Under the pieces are notes generated by a model. It did no database searches. It worked only from the letters and a program-made list of their open reading frames with translations, and was not told where the DNA came from. A program made the position numbers and the translations under genes. 64,000 nt of DNA from contig CM053810.1 in the NCBI GenBank assembly GCA_028671895.1, positions 61,877,501 through 61,941,500 of the forward strand. The letters are read 5' to 3'. This stretch comes from Oenanthe sinensis (Eukaryota > Streptophyta > Magnoliopsida > Apiales > Apiaceae). This document shows, one piece after another, positions 23,400 through 36,800 of this stretch; within the stretch, counting starts at the first letter, position 1; each line of letters opens with the position of its first letter.

Positions 23400-26079
23400 T
23401 CACAGCTTGGTTTCTATAAAGTAAGTCGATGATACGGCCAAGCCTTCTACATCATAAGTGCGAACCAGTCTCTGTCTTCTGCCTGCTGACTCCAGCCAAC
23501 AGAACTCCAAATGGAATGACTTGGAATCTGTCACACTCTTTGACACATCACACGGGCACCCCAAGTACATGCCCTGGGGTAATAGGGTAACCTGGAAACC
23601 ACCATCATAGGTGACCACGTTGTTGGACATAGTACCCGTCCATTGAACATTTGTAGTAACGTCACTGTTTTTGGGTGTTGAACTATTTACCTGTTAAAGA
23701 CACATTGAAAGAGAGAAACTTAGAACATACAATTACTAAACTTACAAACAGAGACATTCCCATCAGAAGTATCAAAAGAAAGATTGAAATTTTTCACACA
23801 AAATATCAAGTCACTTCAATTCCCAACTTCAGCTCTCTTGCAGTTTGTAGCATCCTTTGAACCAATTGATGAAGGAAAAAACAAGTAACAAAATTACTAT
23901 AAGGAGAAGAAGAGCACAAATACCTGAATCAGCTGACCTTTATCATCAATTTCAAGTGAAGCAACTGTATCAGCTTCTGCGATGGTTGCTCCATAAATAC
24001 CACTGCGTTTTGTTACAGAATAGCCTTTCCATCTACCAATGTGTGGCATAATTCTGTTTGTCTTATCCTAAAATAAAGCTACTGACTTAAAATATCTTAA
24101 AATAACAAAACTCAAAAGATAAGAAGTATATATTTTTAGGGTGCTAGAATCAATAACAAAGACTTTAAATTTTTAATTCAGAAGAGGCAGCCTATATGTT
24201 AATTAAGTACCTTTGAATCATTTAGAGAAGGGGCAATTAGCACTCCACCTCCTCTTTCTTCAAGAAAGATTAGAATCATTTCAATAATGCCTTTGGGATC
24301 CATGATATGGAATGCTCTTGCTCGCATATCTTTCTCCAAGGAAAAAAGGCAAGTCTCACATACAATAGCAGGTCGTCGAGAAGGAAGCTTCAGGTTTCTG
24401 CATATAGTTTATAATGACAATGAGATAAGGGCAAATTGAAACCAGTAGCTGCAGCACTCAAGTCAGAATAAGGAAGTTGTTAAAAAGTTCAGAGATGATG
24501 GCAGTGAGCACCGCGAGTTTTGAGATTCCAATCAGCTTTTACAGCCCGTATCGTCATAGATATTCATGCAATTTGCACTTTAGAAAATCAATAACAGATG
24601 AGGACGATGAATTGTTATTTTCTTTGATAAATCATTAGAACAGATGGAACAACGACTAAAGGTATACATGTATACTACTAATCATGCATCAACAACGTAG
24701 ATTTCCAGATCACTTAATGCACTCACTTGGGAAACTCTTCCCCTATGTCATCTTCACCTAGAACCCCTTGTCTTAAGACAGTCTCCAGCATGCCAGCTGT
24801 CTGGTACCTTAATGCAAAGGCCTTCTCATTGGGAAAGATGTTGATCTGCAAACTGAGTACAGTGGATATTCAAAAAACACAAAGATAAGCAGTGTACTGG
24901 CAACATGGCCTTAGTAGGTATATACATAAGAAGGCCCAATCAATGATCACTGAACAAGAAGTCTTCCCGGTACAGAGAAGGAGCTTACCTGTTGATATTT
25001 GTCCACAGTAAACATGTTGGTTTCTTTTATTTTGTATTCAGCCCATTCTTGTTCTTGATCTTCTTCAGAATCTGAAGAGCTTGATGGTGGCTGTTGGATG
25101 TATAGCCTGCCAATTCAAAACAGAGTAAGATACTTCGTAACAGGATTAAAAAAAAGAGAATAGTAACCACTAGACAATTTTGTGTTTCAGTATGTTAAAG
25201 GGGTTGTTTTATGGCCTCAAAATCTCAGATGGATCTTCATGACAATATAATTCTAAGTCTAATTCTTCATGAAGAGGCTCATTTTATTTACCATGTCCTA
25301 GGACCTGAGTTCATATTCTTAATTAGTTCAATTCCTCCATTACCATGCAACATTTCAACAACTCGGTCAAATTTCAACTTTTTCTTAACATTGGTTTTGC
25401 CTAATAGACACTATCAGTTTATACTTAATAGAACGAAAACAGTTGACTAAAAAACGTACACTAGGCAACAATTAGGAAATATTAGTCCCCTGCACTTGCC
25501 TCAACAATGTTCGAAGAATATCTAATGCTCGCGTGTGATAATCACATTAACATAAATACAACAGTTACAATAAAAACAATCAACATCATCCACCAAAACT
25601 CATAACATAACACACATTAATCGCAACTCACGTCTGAATTAAACTGACAAGATCATCTTCGCCGTAAGAACTAACAGCAAGCTTTGTTGTCACTTCATTC
25701 ATCAAATTCCCTTCGGGATCAAATTGCTGCCACGTCAGCAAAAACCAACTTCAAATACACACACACTGAAACACATATAAAAATGGATGACACACACACA
25801 CTCACACACACTTACATAGAAAGAACCGATCCAGTTGCCCAAATTGAGCTCAATGAATCTTTGAAGAGCATCAATACTGAGTGCTTTCTCGTTTTCAGTG
25901 AGAGTAGGGTACGGTGACGACGAAAAAGACGACGCCTTTATCCTGGAGCTCCGAAATGTGTTTCCGGGTCTTGCAATAAACGGGTTGAAATTAAAGCCAT
26001 ATTTAGGGATTACATTTGGGGCAAGAGAGTTGTAATTGTGAGAAAGTGTAGCTGATGATGAACAAAACGCCGTCGTCAT
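23400..26079 (-). CDS. Plastid-targeted DUF3598-like protein, seven exons
   Basis: Exons 25816-26079, 25632-25726, 24989-25106, 24727-24845, 24211-24397, 23924-24067 and 23400-23690 all join in phase to 405 residues. The Ser/Thr-rich, acid-poor N-terminus (MTTAFCSSSATLS) is a likely chloroplast transit peptide. The body has NLGNWIGSFYQFDPEG near residue 80, an acidic Ser/Glu linker (SSSSDSEEDQEQE), FEVC-type CETCLFSLEKDMRARAF and a second half with IGRWKGYSVTKRSG and VEGLAVSSTYFIETK at the end. This repeated W-G-S and arginine pattern resembles the lipocalin-like DUF3598 proteins shared by cyanobacteria and plastids; I recall the family from memory, so the name is tentative. No catalytic residues can be named. 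An in-frame ATG also lies at 26130; the later start gives the better transit peptide. Confidence 0.8.
25753..25821. repeat. CA-rich microsatellite in the first intron of the DUF3598-like gene
   Basis: Interrupted CA repeats lie between exons 1 and 2, their last few bases overlapping the end of exon 1. Confidence 0.6.
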
Positions 26080-27109
26080 TGAAAAGTTTAGTGAAGTGTT
26101 TGTGAAAGCTTGGATATGATGGCTACACAACTATGATATATTGATATTCTGTCCTCTCATCTTTTTTCCCCTTTTTTAATTATATATACCTGCCTTATCC
26201 ACAACATAAATTTAAATTTTAAAATAATTTATGAAATGTATTTATCAAAAAAATAAATTTTTTTAACTTTTTTTGCAATCTTAATATCTTTTGATTCTTT
26301 TTTGTAAAAATACGGTTTACAACTAAAAATAATCAAATACAACATTTTTATATACTCAATTTATAAACAAATGCAATTGAATGCAAAAAAAAAAAAAAAA
26401 ATGGCATTTTTCAAATAAAACCTTAATTTTTTTATATAATTCAAATAGACAGTTATTTTAGGACGTAGAGTAAGTATATTATAAAGATTATTATGATTTT
26501 TTAATAATTTTATAATATAATTTATAATAAGTTTTATGTAAAACCTCACAAGTATTTGTACATTACCTGTCTCCGGTTCCAGTAAAAAATTGTCAGCAAA
26601 TATATTTTTTTTGGTAGAAAATAAATAGAAAGATAAATCGGAGCTCTGGAGACTATTTCCGCTAAAAACTATACAGCTACAGGTTATACACTGGACTTTA
26701 AAGAAAAACTGGAGAAGATTATAATTATCAAACAATATACATAAATACTCTTCTAATACAAGACAACTTATCTTATTGTGAAAGTACAGAACGGAGAAGC
26801 CGGTGTTTAAAGAAATTTCCAAACTAAGTTCCTGGATAATGTTAAAAACCAGGAATGCTACAAATAAAAGTATGGTTCAATAAATCTTTTATAATAATAG
26901 ATTTAGCATGGTTTAAAGCCAGGCAGTTAACATTCAAGACCACAATCATGGTACAACAGGTAAAAAAGTAGTCATTTCCATTGTAATGTATCTTGAGATC
27001 CGTTACAGTATTACCTTCATTTACGTATTACAATGAAAGACAATATTCCATGACAGAAAAAAAAAAGATATCTGAGATCTTGATATATAGGAAGAGGGGA
27101 AGAGCCAAA
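26080..27109. other. AT-rich spacer
   Basis: Holds the promoter of the DUF3598-like gene on the left side of the strand and the 3' flank of APC11. A poly-A run sits near 26384-26400. The long AT-rich frame at 26361-26822 looks random. Confidence 0.5.
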
Positions 27110-29008
27110 TCATTCTTTAAATTGCCATTCCCTACGGCACATGGGGCATTGTGCTTGAGAAGTCTGTGAATTCACCCACTTCAGGATACAATGAAGATGA
27201 AATGCATGGTTGCATGCACCCCATACTGCAAAAACAAATTTTACATTAGACAAAACACTATAGGTTATATATTTCACGAAAAAGATGTGATTAACCCCTA
27301 CTGGATCATAGATCACAAACGCTAAGATGTTATTAACCTCTACACCACACACGCACATGGTATCTTATCTATAAGTGGCATGCAAAAGAAATGCATACAA
27401 AGCAAATGAAAATGACATACTTAGCGGACAATCATCCCCAGGGAGTTTACAGTCAGGACAACAACCATCAAAAGCCATCCTGCATATCCCACATGTTTCA
27501 TCTTGAGCATCCCAAGTCCATGATGCGACAGCATGCCACCTATAATGGTTGGAAGGATCAAAAGTGTTAATGACTTCTAAACACAACTCAAATAACTTTA
27601 GTAAATGAAACTAGAAGGGAAAAATAACTTACTCTGTTCATTGGTTCATCAGTATAACATCAAGCTATGGGTCAAGGGAAAACTAACTTGGAGAAATTAA
27701 AACATGCAATATTGCACTGGAAGTTACAACCAGAATCCAACTTTGCTAAAGCAAATAATATGGCATGCAGTAAACTAAATAACAATGAGCGCGATTGGAT
27801 AGCTAAAGTGGTAAGGGCTTATCCTTTGTCGTCCCCCAATTATAATTATCAAATTAGTCAACACAATATTAAATGTGAATGTTTATGAATTATAGATACC
27901 AATGAAAATACAATTTATTACACATTTATATACAGCCGTGCCTTTCAATTGAAAATTACAGTAAGCATCGCATTCTGCTCGAACCAACAATATGGCATAC
28001 ACTACTAACAAAAATGATTCATAAATGCAAAAACAAATAGATATACTGCCAAGCAAATTGTCTTGAACTCTCTTTAATAAAGTAAATGGAAACTCTAGGT
28101 ATTAAGAAGGCTTTGGGTTTAGGATAAAATACTCCATACTGGCATACGCCGCATACCTAAATGTGATAAACTGATAATAATTACTTAATCGGCTTGATGT
28201 GCCTGAGGATGACCTCAGGTAGCACCCTGAGGTTAGAATATTTTCTAATACAAATATAAGGGTATTTATGTAAATGCAGATGGGTGAATTTAATATTTAC
28301 AAAACTGTCACTCAGAATTTGTACTATAACCTCAGGCTACACCTTGAGGATGACCTCAGGGCCAGTTTTCTCTTACTTAATTACCATTAAATATATAACT
28401 ATTTTCAAATAAAAAAATTATTGAGAAACTGATTACCGTAAAGAAGGGAAAAAAACATGTAAAAGTAAACAGAAACTACTCAATAGCCACAGAGATAATC
28501 TACAACCTTAAACTATATAATATACTTCTAATTACAAATTGGGAATTGTAGGTCTTAGCCTGGCTTGAAAAGGGTGTTTATCATTTCCCACATAACAGTA
28601 TAAGGGTCTAGAAGTGCCAATCATGTGATATGCTTTAGCAGGTTTCAGATTTCAAGTTATCGTAAAGACTTATCAAATTTTCATGAAGACATGCTAAGCT
28701 CATTAACCTCCCAACTATAGCTCAAGGACTTGGAGTCAATTTGCATATCCATAGCTTTTCTCATAGTTAATATTAAGCAATCTTAGCATTCAAAAAGCAT
28801 AGTATTTACAAGATCACTGCAGAGAGTTGAATGCCATATCTTCATTCAGATTTGCTAGGTTGTGATATGTTATTAAGCTCCACCTTCAAGTAATTATCTA
28901 ATCAATATAAACAAAAAATCTAAAACATATATATGCTCATTTATCTGCAAATTCCATATAACTAAAGAGAAAAAAGCAACTGAGGATACGTAAGAGTTTT
29001 ACTTTCAT
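27110..29008 (-). CDS. APC11: Anaphase-promoting complex subunit 11 (RING-H2)
   Basis: Catalytic RING subunit of the anaphase-promoting complex (APC/C), the E3 ubiquitin ligase that destroys cyclins and securin in mitosis; it pairs with the cullin-like APC2 and recruits the E2. Exons 28990-29008, 27421-27540 and 27110-27225 give 84 residues, the usual length. Visible motifs: RWHAVASWTWD, CGICRMAFDGCCPDC, GDDCPL, CNHAFHLHCILKW and CPMCRREWQFKE, with the full RING-H2 ligand set. The second coding intron is standard (A|GTATGT, CAG). The first needs either GT...TA or TA...AG ends to keep the conserved Arg-Trp; the donor GTATCC resembles a U12 intron. A non-coding first exon probably lies at 29544-29620, ending in CAG|GTATAA, with its acceptor at about 29025. 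Confidence 0.93.
28201..28363. mobile_element. Small inverted-repeat element (MITE candidate) in the APC11 intron
   Basis: The left end CCTGAGGATGACCTCAGG and the right end CTTGAGGATGACCTCAGGG bracket about 120 bases, with CCTGAGGTT repeated internally in inverse orientation (28226 and about 28330). It is non-coding and could form a compound hairpin. I do not recognise the family. Confidence 0.5.
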
Positions 29009-30738
29009 TCTGTGGTTTCCTGCAAAACATCACAGCACGAAATAATCAGTTTCATTATTAATCACACTTTTAATTTATAACAACAAAAACCAGACATAAT
29101 GCCTCAAAACGGATGAAGGAAACTTGCAAAACTCAAAAAGGCTGTTAAAGATTAAAAGAAACAGCTGAACTGGAGGTAATCAATCGGATTGACACATATA
29201 CAGTGTATGACGGATCCTTCAAAGTTTCAAAGTATGTCGGAAATATACATGTTCAAACAGCAAAAATGTGTTCTGCCAAACTAATTCCTAATTCTTATCA
29301 TATGAACAAGAAAATTGATAAGCACTTGTAAAACAGTGGTTAATAATTTCCCAAGGAAAATACTTCTTGGGGGACTTTCACTAAACAGTTAACGTGCATT
29401 ATTCAAACCTTGCTCATCATTCACAACAAAGACTAAAATAAACGTAGTATCTGAAATAACATAATAATCTAATCTAAATACACCAATTAACAAACAACTT
29501 ATAATAAGTAGACCTCAATTATACATCGCTATAAATTATGAATTATACCTGAGCAGCTGGGATGGATATCAAAGTGATCTGAAAGGGCTCCCAGAAATAG
29601 AGAGGGAGACGAGTGTAATTCAACTGTAATATTATATCGCTGTGTGTATGAATCTAGTAAGTAAAATTCAAACACAATGGGCCTTACCGCTTTTTTATGG
29701 GCTCAAGCCTCAACACTTTAAGCAGATCATTGTTTATGATAGTCCATATCTCATGGATTTTTTTTAATATATATATACTTATATAGCATCTCTCGTGGTT
29801 TTAAATTTTAATAATGAATAAATTGATATTTTGGGGATTTTGTTTGAATACAAATTGTTTTAAATATTTACTGCTACTTTTTAAGTACAAAAAATATTAA
29901 AATGAGATCACAGATATGGAAGAAATACATTGTGATACTACCGCTCACTCACCGGCCCAAAAATATTAGTATGTGACTTTGTATCTTGTTAACCTAGTTA
30001 GGAAGATCTGAATGTAATGAAATGAAATGAGATTTGAACTATTATTGAGCGAATTTTCAAAAATTTCATTCTTTCCCTCATTCCATTCATATTAACCTAA
30101 ACTAAAACTCAAACACTCCATTTTGAAATGAAATGCTTCATTCTCCTTCTAACTCATTTTTTTGTCAATTCTCATCATAGAAATTTTGCATTCACTAATC
30201 TTTTTTCAAATCTCTCATTCTACCTTAATTAATTTCTTCTCTTTTTACTCATTTCATTTCATTACAATCTCTCTAACCAAACACAACATAAGAGTTGGAC
30301 CTTGTTTCGTTAAAATTAACTTCTTATTACAATGGAACTTAAAAGTTAAAACACTTATGGAATTTATAAAATTATTTGATTGATATGTAGGTAATTAAAT
30401 TTGTAGGAAATGCAAGTAATCAAGAGAAAATTGGATAAATAACACCATTCAACAACCTTACAGCATGAACAATTAACTGAATATTTATTTATAGATCACT
30501 ACTACAATCAGTTCTACATACGTCATTGCATAGCTCACTGCTGCATTTCCTCTACATCCAAAATGACCAAAACGAAACAACACAAAGCAAAAGGAATTAT
30601 TATTCTTGTATTTGCAGGCATTCGATTTTTAAACAATAACTTGATTCCTTCAAATTGTCTATAAACACATCAGAATTCAAGATTCTGCTTGTCACACTCC
30701 ATCCTGTAGTATACCTGGACATTTCTTATTCAGAGTAA
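29009..30738. other. APC11 5' region and spacer to chorismate mutase
   Basis: Contains the 5' untranslated intron and first exon of APC11 (to about 29620), then AT-rich sequence with an inverted-repeat element at 29991-30287. The right part is the 3' flank of the chorismate mutase gene. Confidence 0.5.
29991..30287. mobile_element. MITE-like inverted-repeat element
   Basis: The left arm (TGTAATGAAATGAAATGAG at about 30012) and the right arm (CTCATTTCATTTCATTACA at about 30248) are exact complements within longer imperfect arms that reach GTTAGG and CTAACC at the ends. Its 300-bp length and lack of coding fit a MITE, family not identified. Confidence 0.6.
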
Positions 30739-33700
30739 TCATTCTATTTTGTCCAGACGTCTTAATAAATATTCAACTTGAACCTCCTTTGTCAATGGCA
30801 TTATCCAGGTTCCATAGAGATCAGCAACCAAGCTTGGTTTAATTTTGTACACAGGCTCAGCCTCATCTTCCATCGCCTCTTGAGAGTATCTTCTGGTTTT
30901 CATCTCCACTCTCCTAATGATCACTTCTTCCACTGCTGGGTACGTTAGCAAATCCATTAGCTGGGCCCTGTCCTGCATAACCAATCACGAAAACATGACT
31001 ACAAGAAACTGAAAATAAAACATAAGTCCGTATATCCTGTCATATATTAGCCTAAATTACTCAAGACCATTAACAAGATTTTCACTAGAAAAGGAGGCAA
31101 CTGCCAAGTACAGCTTGAAAGGCAACATACTTGTTCTCTTATAGCAGTTTCATAGGCATCTGGTGAGGCTCGAAACTTTGCTTCTGCTACAAATTTACCA
31201 TAATGAATTCTCTTTGAGAGGGCCTGCATAAGTATATTCCAACAAATATTACTACTATATTCATCAACTTATATGTTATATAAGAGATTTAGTGCAAGAG
31301 CGGCTACTTAAAATATGGCCAGAAAAAATAGGATGTTGCTTATGTGAAAATTCATCAGTTACCAGTTACGGTTGATTTACAAATGAAGTTAATATGTATC
31401 AAAGACTAATCTACAGATCAACCTCCTCCAACTAATATACATATGTCAATCTATATCCTAAGCACCATCAATATAAATATAAAACACGCAGAAAAAGTGA
31501 TCGAGAAAAAATAATATCAGGGAGTACAGCAAAATGTATCGAATGTAATCAAACAAACAGGAAGCGAAACTCTTAAACAGACCATCATCTCCACCTTTCT
31601 AGTACTTTTTTAAATTTGCCCAGGCCTTGCACTACTTAACTACATTAATTTACCTGCAAGCAAATTGTGTCGCACACTGCCGTTGCTCCATAGTTTCCAT
31701 CTTCGCCTTCCTTGACTAATCTCGGAACAAGATTCCTTAAATACATATCCCATATTCTACTGTTGATATTTATTGATTCAGTGGCAGGATGCAGGACCTA
31801 CATGCATATCAAAAATATATAAGATTATGCTCGGAAAGATGTGATACAGGATTTTCATCTGAACATTGTATCTATATGCAATAACAATAATCTAATTAAT
31901 AAATGACAGAGTTGAAGTTAATTTCACAAACATTTATTAATCCTTTCATACCACTTGACTAAATCACAAGTTTTCGCAAACATATTGTCAGTACCTTCAA
32001 AAACACTTGTCAGTAAAGAGGGTTGCTTTGTTTTAGTTGAAATAAACTTTGTTCAGTGTTCATGCATATGAATTTTGGCAAGTCAGTCATTTATACAAGT
32101 AACACCGTAACAATGAACATAAGAATACAGAACAATAATCATACCCGATATTCGTAAAATTATTGCTTAGCATATGAAAATATTATAGATAGAACAGTGA
32201 TTATTAAGCGATTGTAAACACAAAATAGCCAGCTGCAGCCAAGCGGAAATTCTCGGGTGCTTCAATACTAAGCAAAAATGTCAATTTAGTTGCATGATTC
32301 TATTTTCTCTACGCTGATCTCTTACCTGCGGATACTGCAGAGGTGGCAATATAGGTTCGGGCAAGTGCTCTGCGAAAAAAGGATGCTCATCAGGACTCTT
32401 ATATCTTCCCGCCTACGCCAATATTCAACAAGAAGGATTCGTGTCAGATCATTTTTCTGTACTTCCTGTATAATTTTTGTCATCATCGGTTGTAAAAACA
32501 TACCTGAGCATGTAGCATTTCAGTTCCTCTGAGCATAAATTCAACCAAAGATCCTTGGCATCCGTCCTTCCAAATGGCATTTGGATCATATGTGTCTGAA
32601 TTGTAACAATATTGTGCTCTCTCTACAAGGCTAAATATAATGCTATCTTCTTGCCGTATCAATGAACTTCGTATCCCATCTAAAGTATAGCAGTCGCTCT
32701 CATCAACCCTCCTTTTAGCATCCGATCTACAAAGACAGAAAATTAACTTTAATAATTGTAATTTTTTAAAGCCAGTTACACCAAGTAATGTATTAAAACA
32801 CATTCAACTAGAAAGCGAACAGCATGCTATATGAAAAGATACAACATTATGTCTTACAAATTAGTAATAAAGGTTCTCATTGCATAGACTAATTAATAGA
32901 TGGAAAAGTCACACATATACCATTAGAACTGTGTACATTCATAGTCTAATATTGCAAGTATATCAACTTGTATGCAGAACAACTGCAGTAGCATTTTTAT
33001 GCATATAATGGCTGTACAAATGAACACAATTTCCCACATGTAGTACAGCCTGATTCAACCACTAGAAACTCAAAACAAGTTATGAAATAGGAGAATAAAA
33101 ATTTAAAGTTGTGACAACCGAAGTCAAATCCATAATCTTTTTCAAAAATAGGTTTAATCCGAAATCTGAATACAACATAAGGCCCAAATGCAACAAATTC
33201 CGTCACAACTTCCGACACGGGCCCCCAAAAGATCGTGATACACCTCTAGCTTATGGTGTGACAGTTTGGGGTTCCTCTAGTGCTTCTATACTCTAATCTA
33301 AAGGAAACTACAAATTACCACATCTGATCGTAAAAGTCAAATTATATAAACATTTAATCTACTTGCGACATGTAATTGTCATTTCTTGCATACAAGTACT
33401 AATTTTGTAAATGAATAGTCAACCAAACACCTTCAAAAAGGCACTTGGCTACAAGTAACTTGTAACATATTTTGTCATTTCTCGCATACAAATACTTAAT
33501 TTTTAAATAAATGGTGAAACAAACACCTCCAAATAGACACGTTCACTTCTTGCATACATTAAGTACGTAGTATCTTTTAAAAATCCAAGCACCTTCATAA
33601 CAACAGAACACACACACACACACACACAAAAAAAACATGAAGGTGATTCATTATGAAAACAAGTCAATATATATACAAACACATAATCATGAAGTACCCA

Positions 33701-33873
33701 ATAAAAGCAGCAGATGCGTGAACAGACTGAAATGACTTGTTTGAGGACTTAAGAAATCGAAAGCTGCAATTTTGGGAGCTCCGGCGAGGATAAACCGAGT
33801 TGGGTTTGGATAAATTGGAATAATTCGGGGCAAAAATGGCCGGAGAGGCAACTTTCAACAGCTTTGCCTCCAT
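30739..33873 (-). CDS. CM1: Chorismate mutase, plastid isoform
   Basis: Converts chorismate to prephenate, the branch step towards phenylalanine and tyrosine in the plastid shikimate pathway. Exons 33698-33873, 32504-32726, 32326-32412, 31654-31797, 31131-31223 and 30739-30972 all join in phase to 318 residues. The first about 60 residues (MEAKLLKVASPAIF, rich in Ser/Asn/Arg and almost free of acidic residues) form a transit peptide. The mature all-helical AroQ-type enzyme begins at RRVDES and shows TLDGIRSSLIRQEDSIIF, YDPNAIW, SPDEHPFFAE, GNYGATAVCDTICLQALSKRIHYGKFVAEAKF and the family ending LLRRLDKIE. Plastid isoforms are typically inhibited by Phe and Tyr and activated by Trp; that is family knowledge. 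The transit peptide separates it from the cytosolic CM2 form. Confidence 0.93.
33611..33629. repeat. CA microsatellite in the first chorismate mutase intron
   Basis: About nine CA units within the first intron of the gene. Confidence 0.8.
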
Positions 33874-36800
33874 TGTTATGGAATAGAAATGAACAGAAAG
33901 AATGAAAACGAAAAGGGTTTATAATTTATAGTATAAGTATACTACAACTCTACAGACTACAGGTAAGAAAAAAACAAGAAATATAAAATTGAATAAGGCT
34001 GCTTTGGGGGAACATTTTAAAAGGAAACAAAGCTTGAGACTTGGGTTTGGTGGGTATATTTTTAAAAAGTAAGGGGTAGGTGTTGACGTGATTAGTGGGT
34101 AGGTTTGTGATGTGAAATTTCAGTATAATTTAGTAAATCCTATGCTTACATACAAGTATTGTTTGCCCGACTCTGCACCATATGTGTATACATGCGATGC
34201 CAATATGCCATTTTTTTTTGTATAATATTATAATTTAAAAGTAATCAAATAAATGGAGTACTAATTATAACTATTTCTCACTTCTCATCTCAACTACCTA
34301 ACTTTACACTTCTCACCATAATTTTAATTATCTATTGGTATCCATTTTTTAGTTACATGCTTCTGTGATAATTATAATTATATTTATATTTTATTTTAAA
34401 TTTAATATAAAATATTTTGTTATTTTACATTAATGTTTAACAATATGTTGGAGAGTGGTTTTTTATTTTTATTTTCTTATAACAATTATACTATTGCATT
34501 AGACATGTTTTAAATAATCTATAAATTTAAAAATATTAATAAATTAATTTTTACATAACTTATAAATTGAACTCTAAAAAGTATAAAATATATTCTTATT
34601 TCACTAATTTATTTTAATATTAAAATTATAATTTACAAAATTAAATACCATTTCTTTTTAAAATAATCTTTTATACTTTGTTATTGTTTTATTACAAATT
34701 ATAAATTATCAATAAATTCATTTAAATTAATAATAATTCATAGATTAAAAACTATTTTTCAAGTATAAACGACAAAACTACTTTTAAACAGACACTGTAT
34801 TGCCTATCCTCCTCGACCTCGACTAAAGCGATGCCGGTCATTTGGTTTTATAATCAAGGTTGTTCAAGTCTTCAATAAGTGACAATATCAGGGTGACGTC
34901 CTATTCTCCTAGTGAGGATCTATTTGTTAAGGTTAGTGCTTGTTTGGTTCATAACAAGAAGTTATTTTTTATGAAAGTTATATTTGTTATGGAAGTTGAA
35001 ATTAACACGAATTTGAAAAATGTGTTTCGTTGATAGTGGGAACTAAACTGGTAAGTTATCAAGAGAGGGCTATGTAAGCAATTTCTTATAATGTACAAGA
35101 ATTTAAACTTCATAGAAACTTATATTTCCTTTAATAATGTTAACCAAACAATATTTTTAAAATCTATTTCACATATATTTGAAGGCAATCAAACGACCTC
35201 TTAAAATTACTTTTCACTACTTTTATTATTTATTAGATTATATGCACGTGCTATGCACACGGGTATCAGAAATATTTTATAATTTATATATTAATATATG
35301 TATGATTTTATACATAATAAATTAACATAAAGACAAATTGAACCAATAAAATAATTACAAAATTAAAAATATACTTTTATTTAATATGAAATAATAAAAA
35401 TTACACTATTTATTAATTAATGCTAAAAATAAATGAATTTGTGTTATTATTAAAAATCAAACCTTTGGCCTCATATATTATATCTAAATTTTTTGACTGG
35501 ATATTAAATCTAAGTTTATAATGAATTCTTACGTTTATTTTTAAAACCTTATTACATAAATCACACACACATATCATCTCTTATCGTATATTTATTTTTT
35601 ATTATATATATATATATATATATTATTTCATATTTAATTTTTATTTAGGACTTCTACATATTTAATTTTAAATACTATATATCATAAATTTTATTTAAAA
35701 TAACTTTCTTTCAAAATAATTATAATATTATGTGTTATTAATTTACTCATATCATAAATAACAGGTTCAATCACAAACTTGTTAGAAAATCTGTAGATGC
35801 TTCATGTTTCCGACAAAATCAAATCAAAACCCTACCCCATCTTCGGTTCATACATGAAACTAAACCTAATTAATTGGGCACGAGTTCTGTGATTTTTCGA
35901 CCAATTTATTTCAATCCGATCTATATCATTATTCAATTAATTTAAATATAATATATTATAACTCATGCTACACACACATTATTTAAAAAAATATTTAATA
36001 AAAAATATCATATATAATACTTCCTTCGTCCCAAATTATGTTTCTCTTTAATTTTTTCACACATTCCAATGCTTCCAGTAGATGCACTTGTAAATAATAA
36101 TTTTTAATTTTTTTTATTTTATATAAAAATATAAAGTTTAAATTTTTATACAAAATGGAAATATTTAAAAAATATTATTTATAAATACCTCTACCAAACA
36201 CATTGATGTACGTGCAAAAAGAAGTGACTCACATAAAATGGGACGGAGGGACTAATAATGATAATGTGAAATTAAATAATTTTATATTTAAGATTAAATA
36301 ATACAATTTTAAGAAAATTAATATCAGTGCAATAAAGTATTATTTTTATGCATTATAATAAATGAATTTAAAAATTAATTTAGTTTAATATTATATTGTA
36401 TATGTTATGTGGTAAAGTAATAGCGTGCATTAATGAGTTTACCAAAAATGAAAGTTTAATTCAAATATTTATTAATGATCTTACCATAAATATTATTAAT
36501 TATAATAATGACATTTAAAATTTATATACACGTTTTCTATAATTAAAAAGGGGTCAAATAAGAATATAGAACTTGTACAAACCTAAATATGGATACATAA
36601 CTTAAAATTGAATAGTTCATTGATCAAATTATAGTTTAAAATATAATTTAAAATTTTATCCGAGCTTAAATGGGTTATGCAACAATTTATAATATATAAA
36701 TAAATACAAAATAACTTATGATTTATTAGTTTAAATTGCATGTCTTTATCTCCGAAAAAAAGGGGTTCGACCTGCATGTTGGTTCACATAGTTTTTGGGC

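Noticed and set aside
26361..26822. 153-codon minus-strand frame
   Set aside because: AT-rich, composition of Phe/Ile/Leu/Asn from random sequence, with a poly-Phe run from a poly-A tract; no family resemblance.
27667..27888. Plus-strand frame inside the APC11 intron
   Set aside because: It lies within an intron and overlaps a SINE-like fragment; no recognisable domain.
35590..35625. TA dinucleotide runs here and near 37310 and 37870
   Set aside because: Ordinary microsatellites in AT-rich spacer; no origin or regulatory role can be supported.
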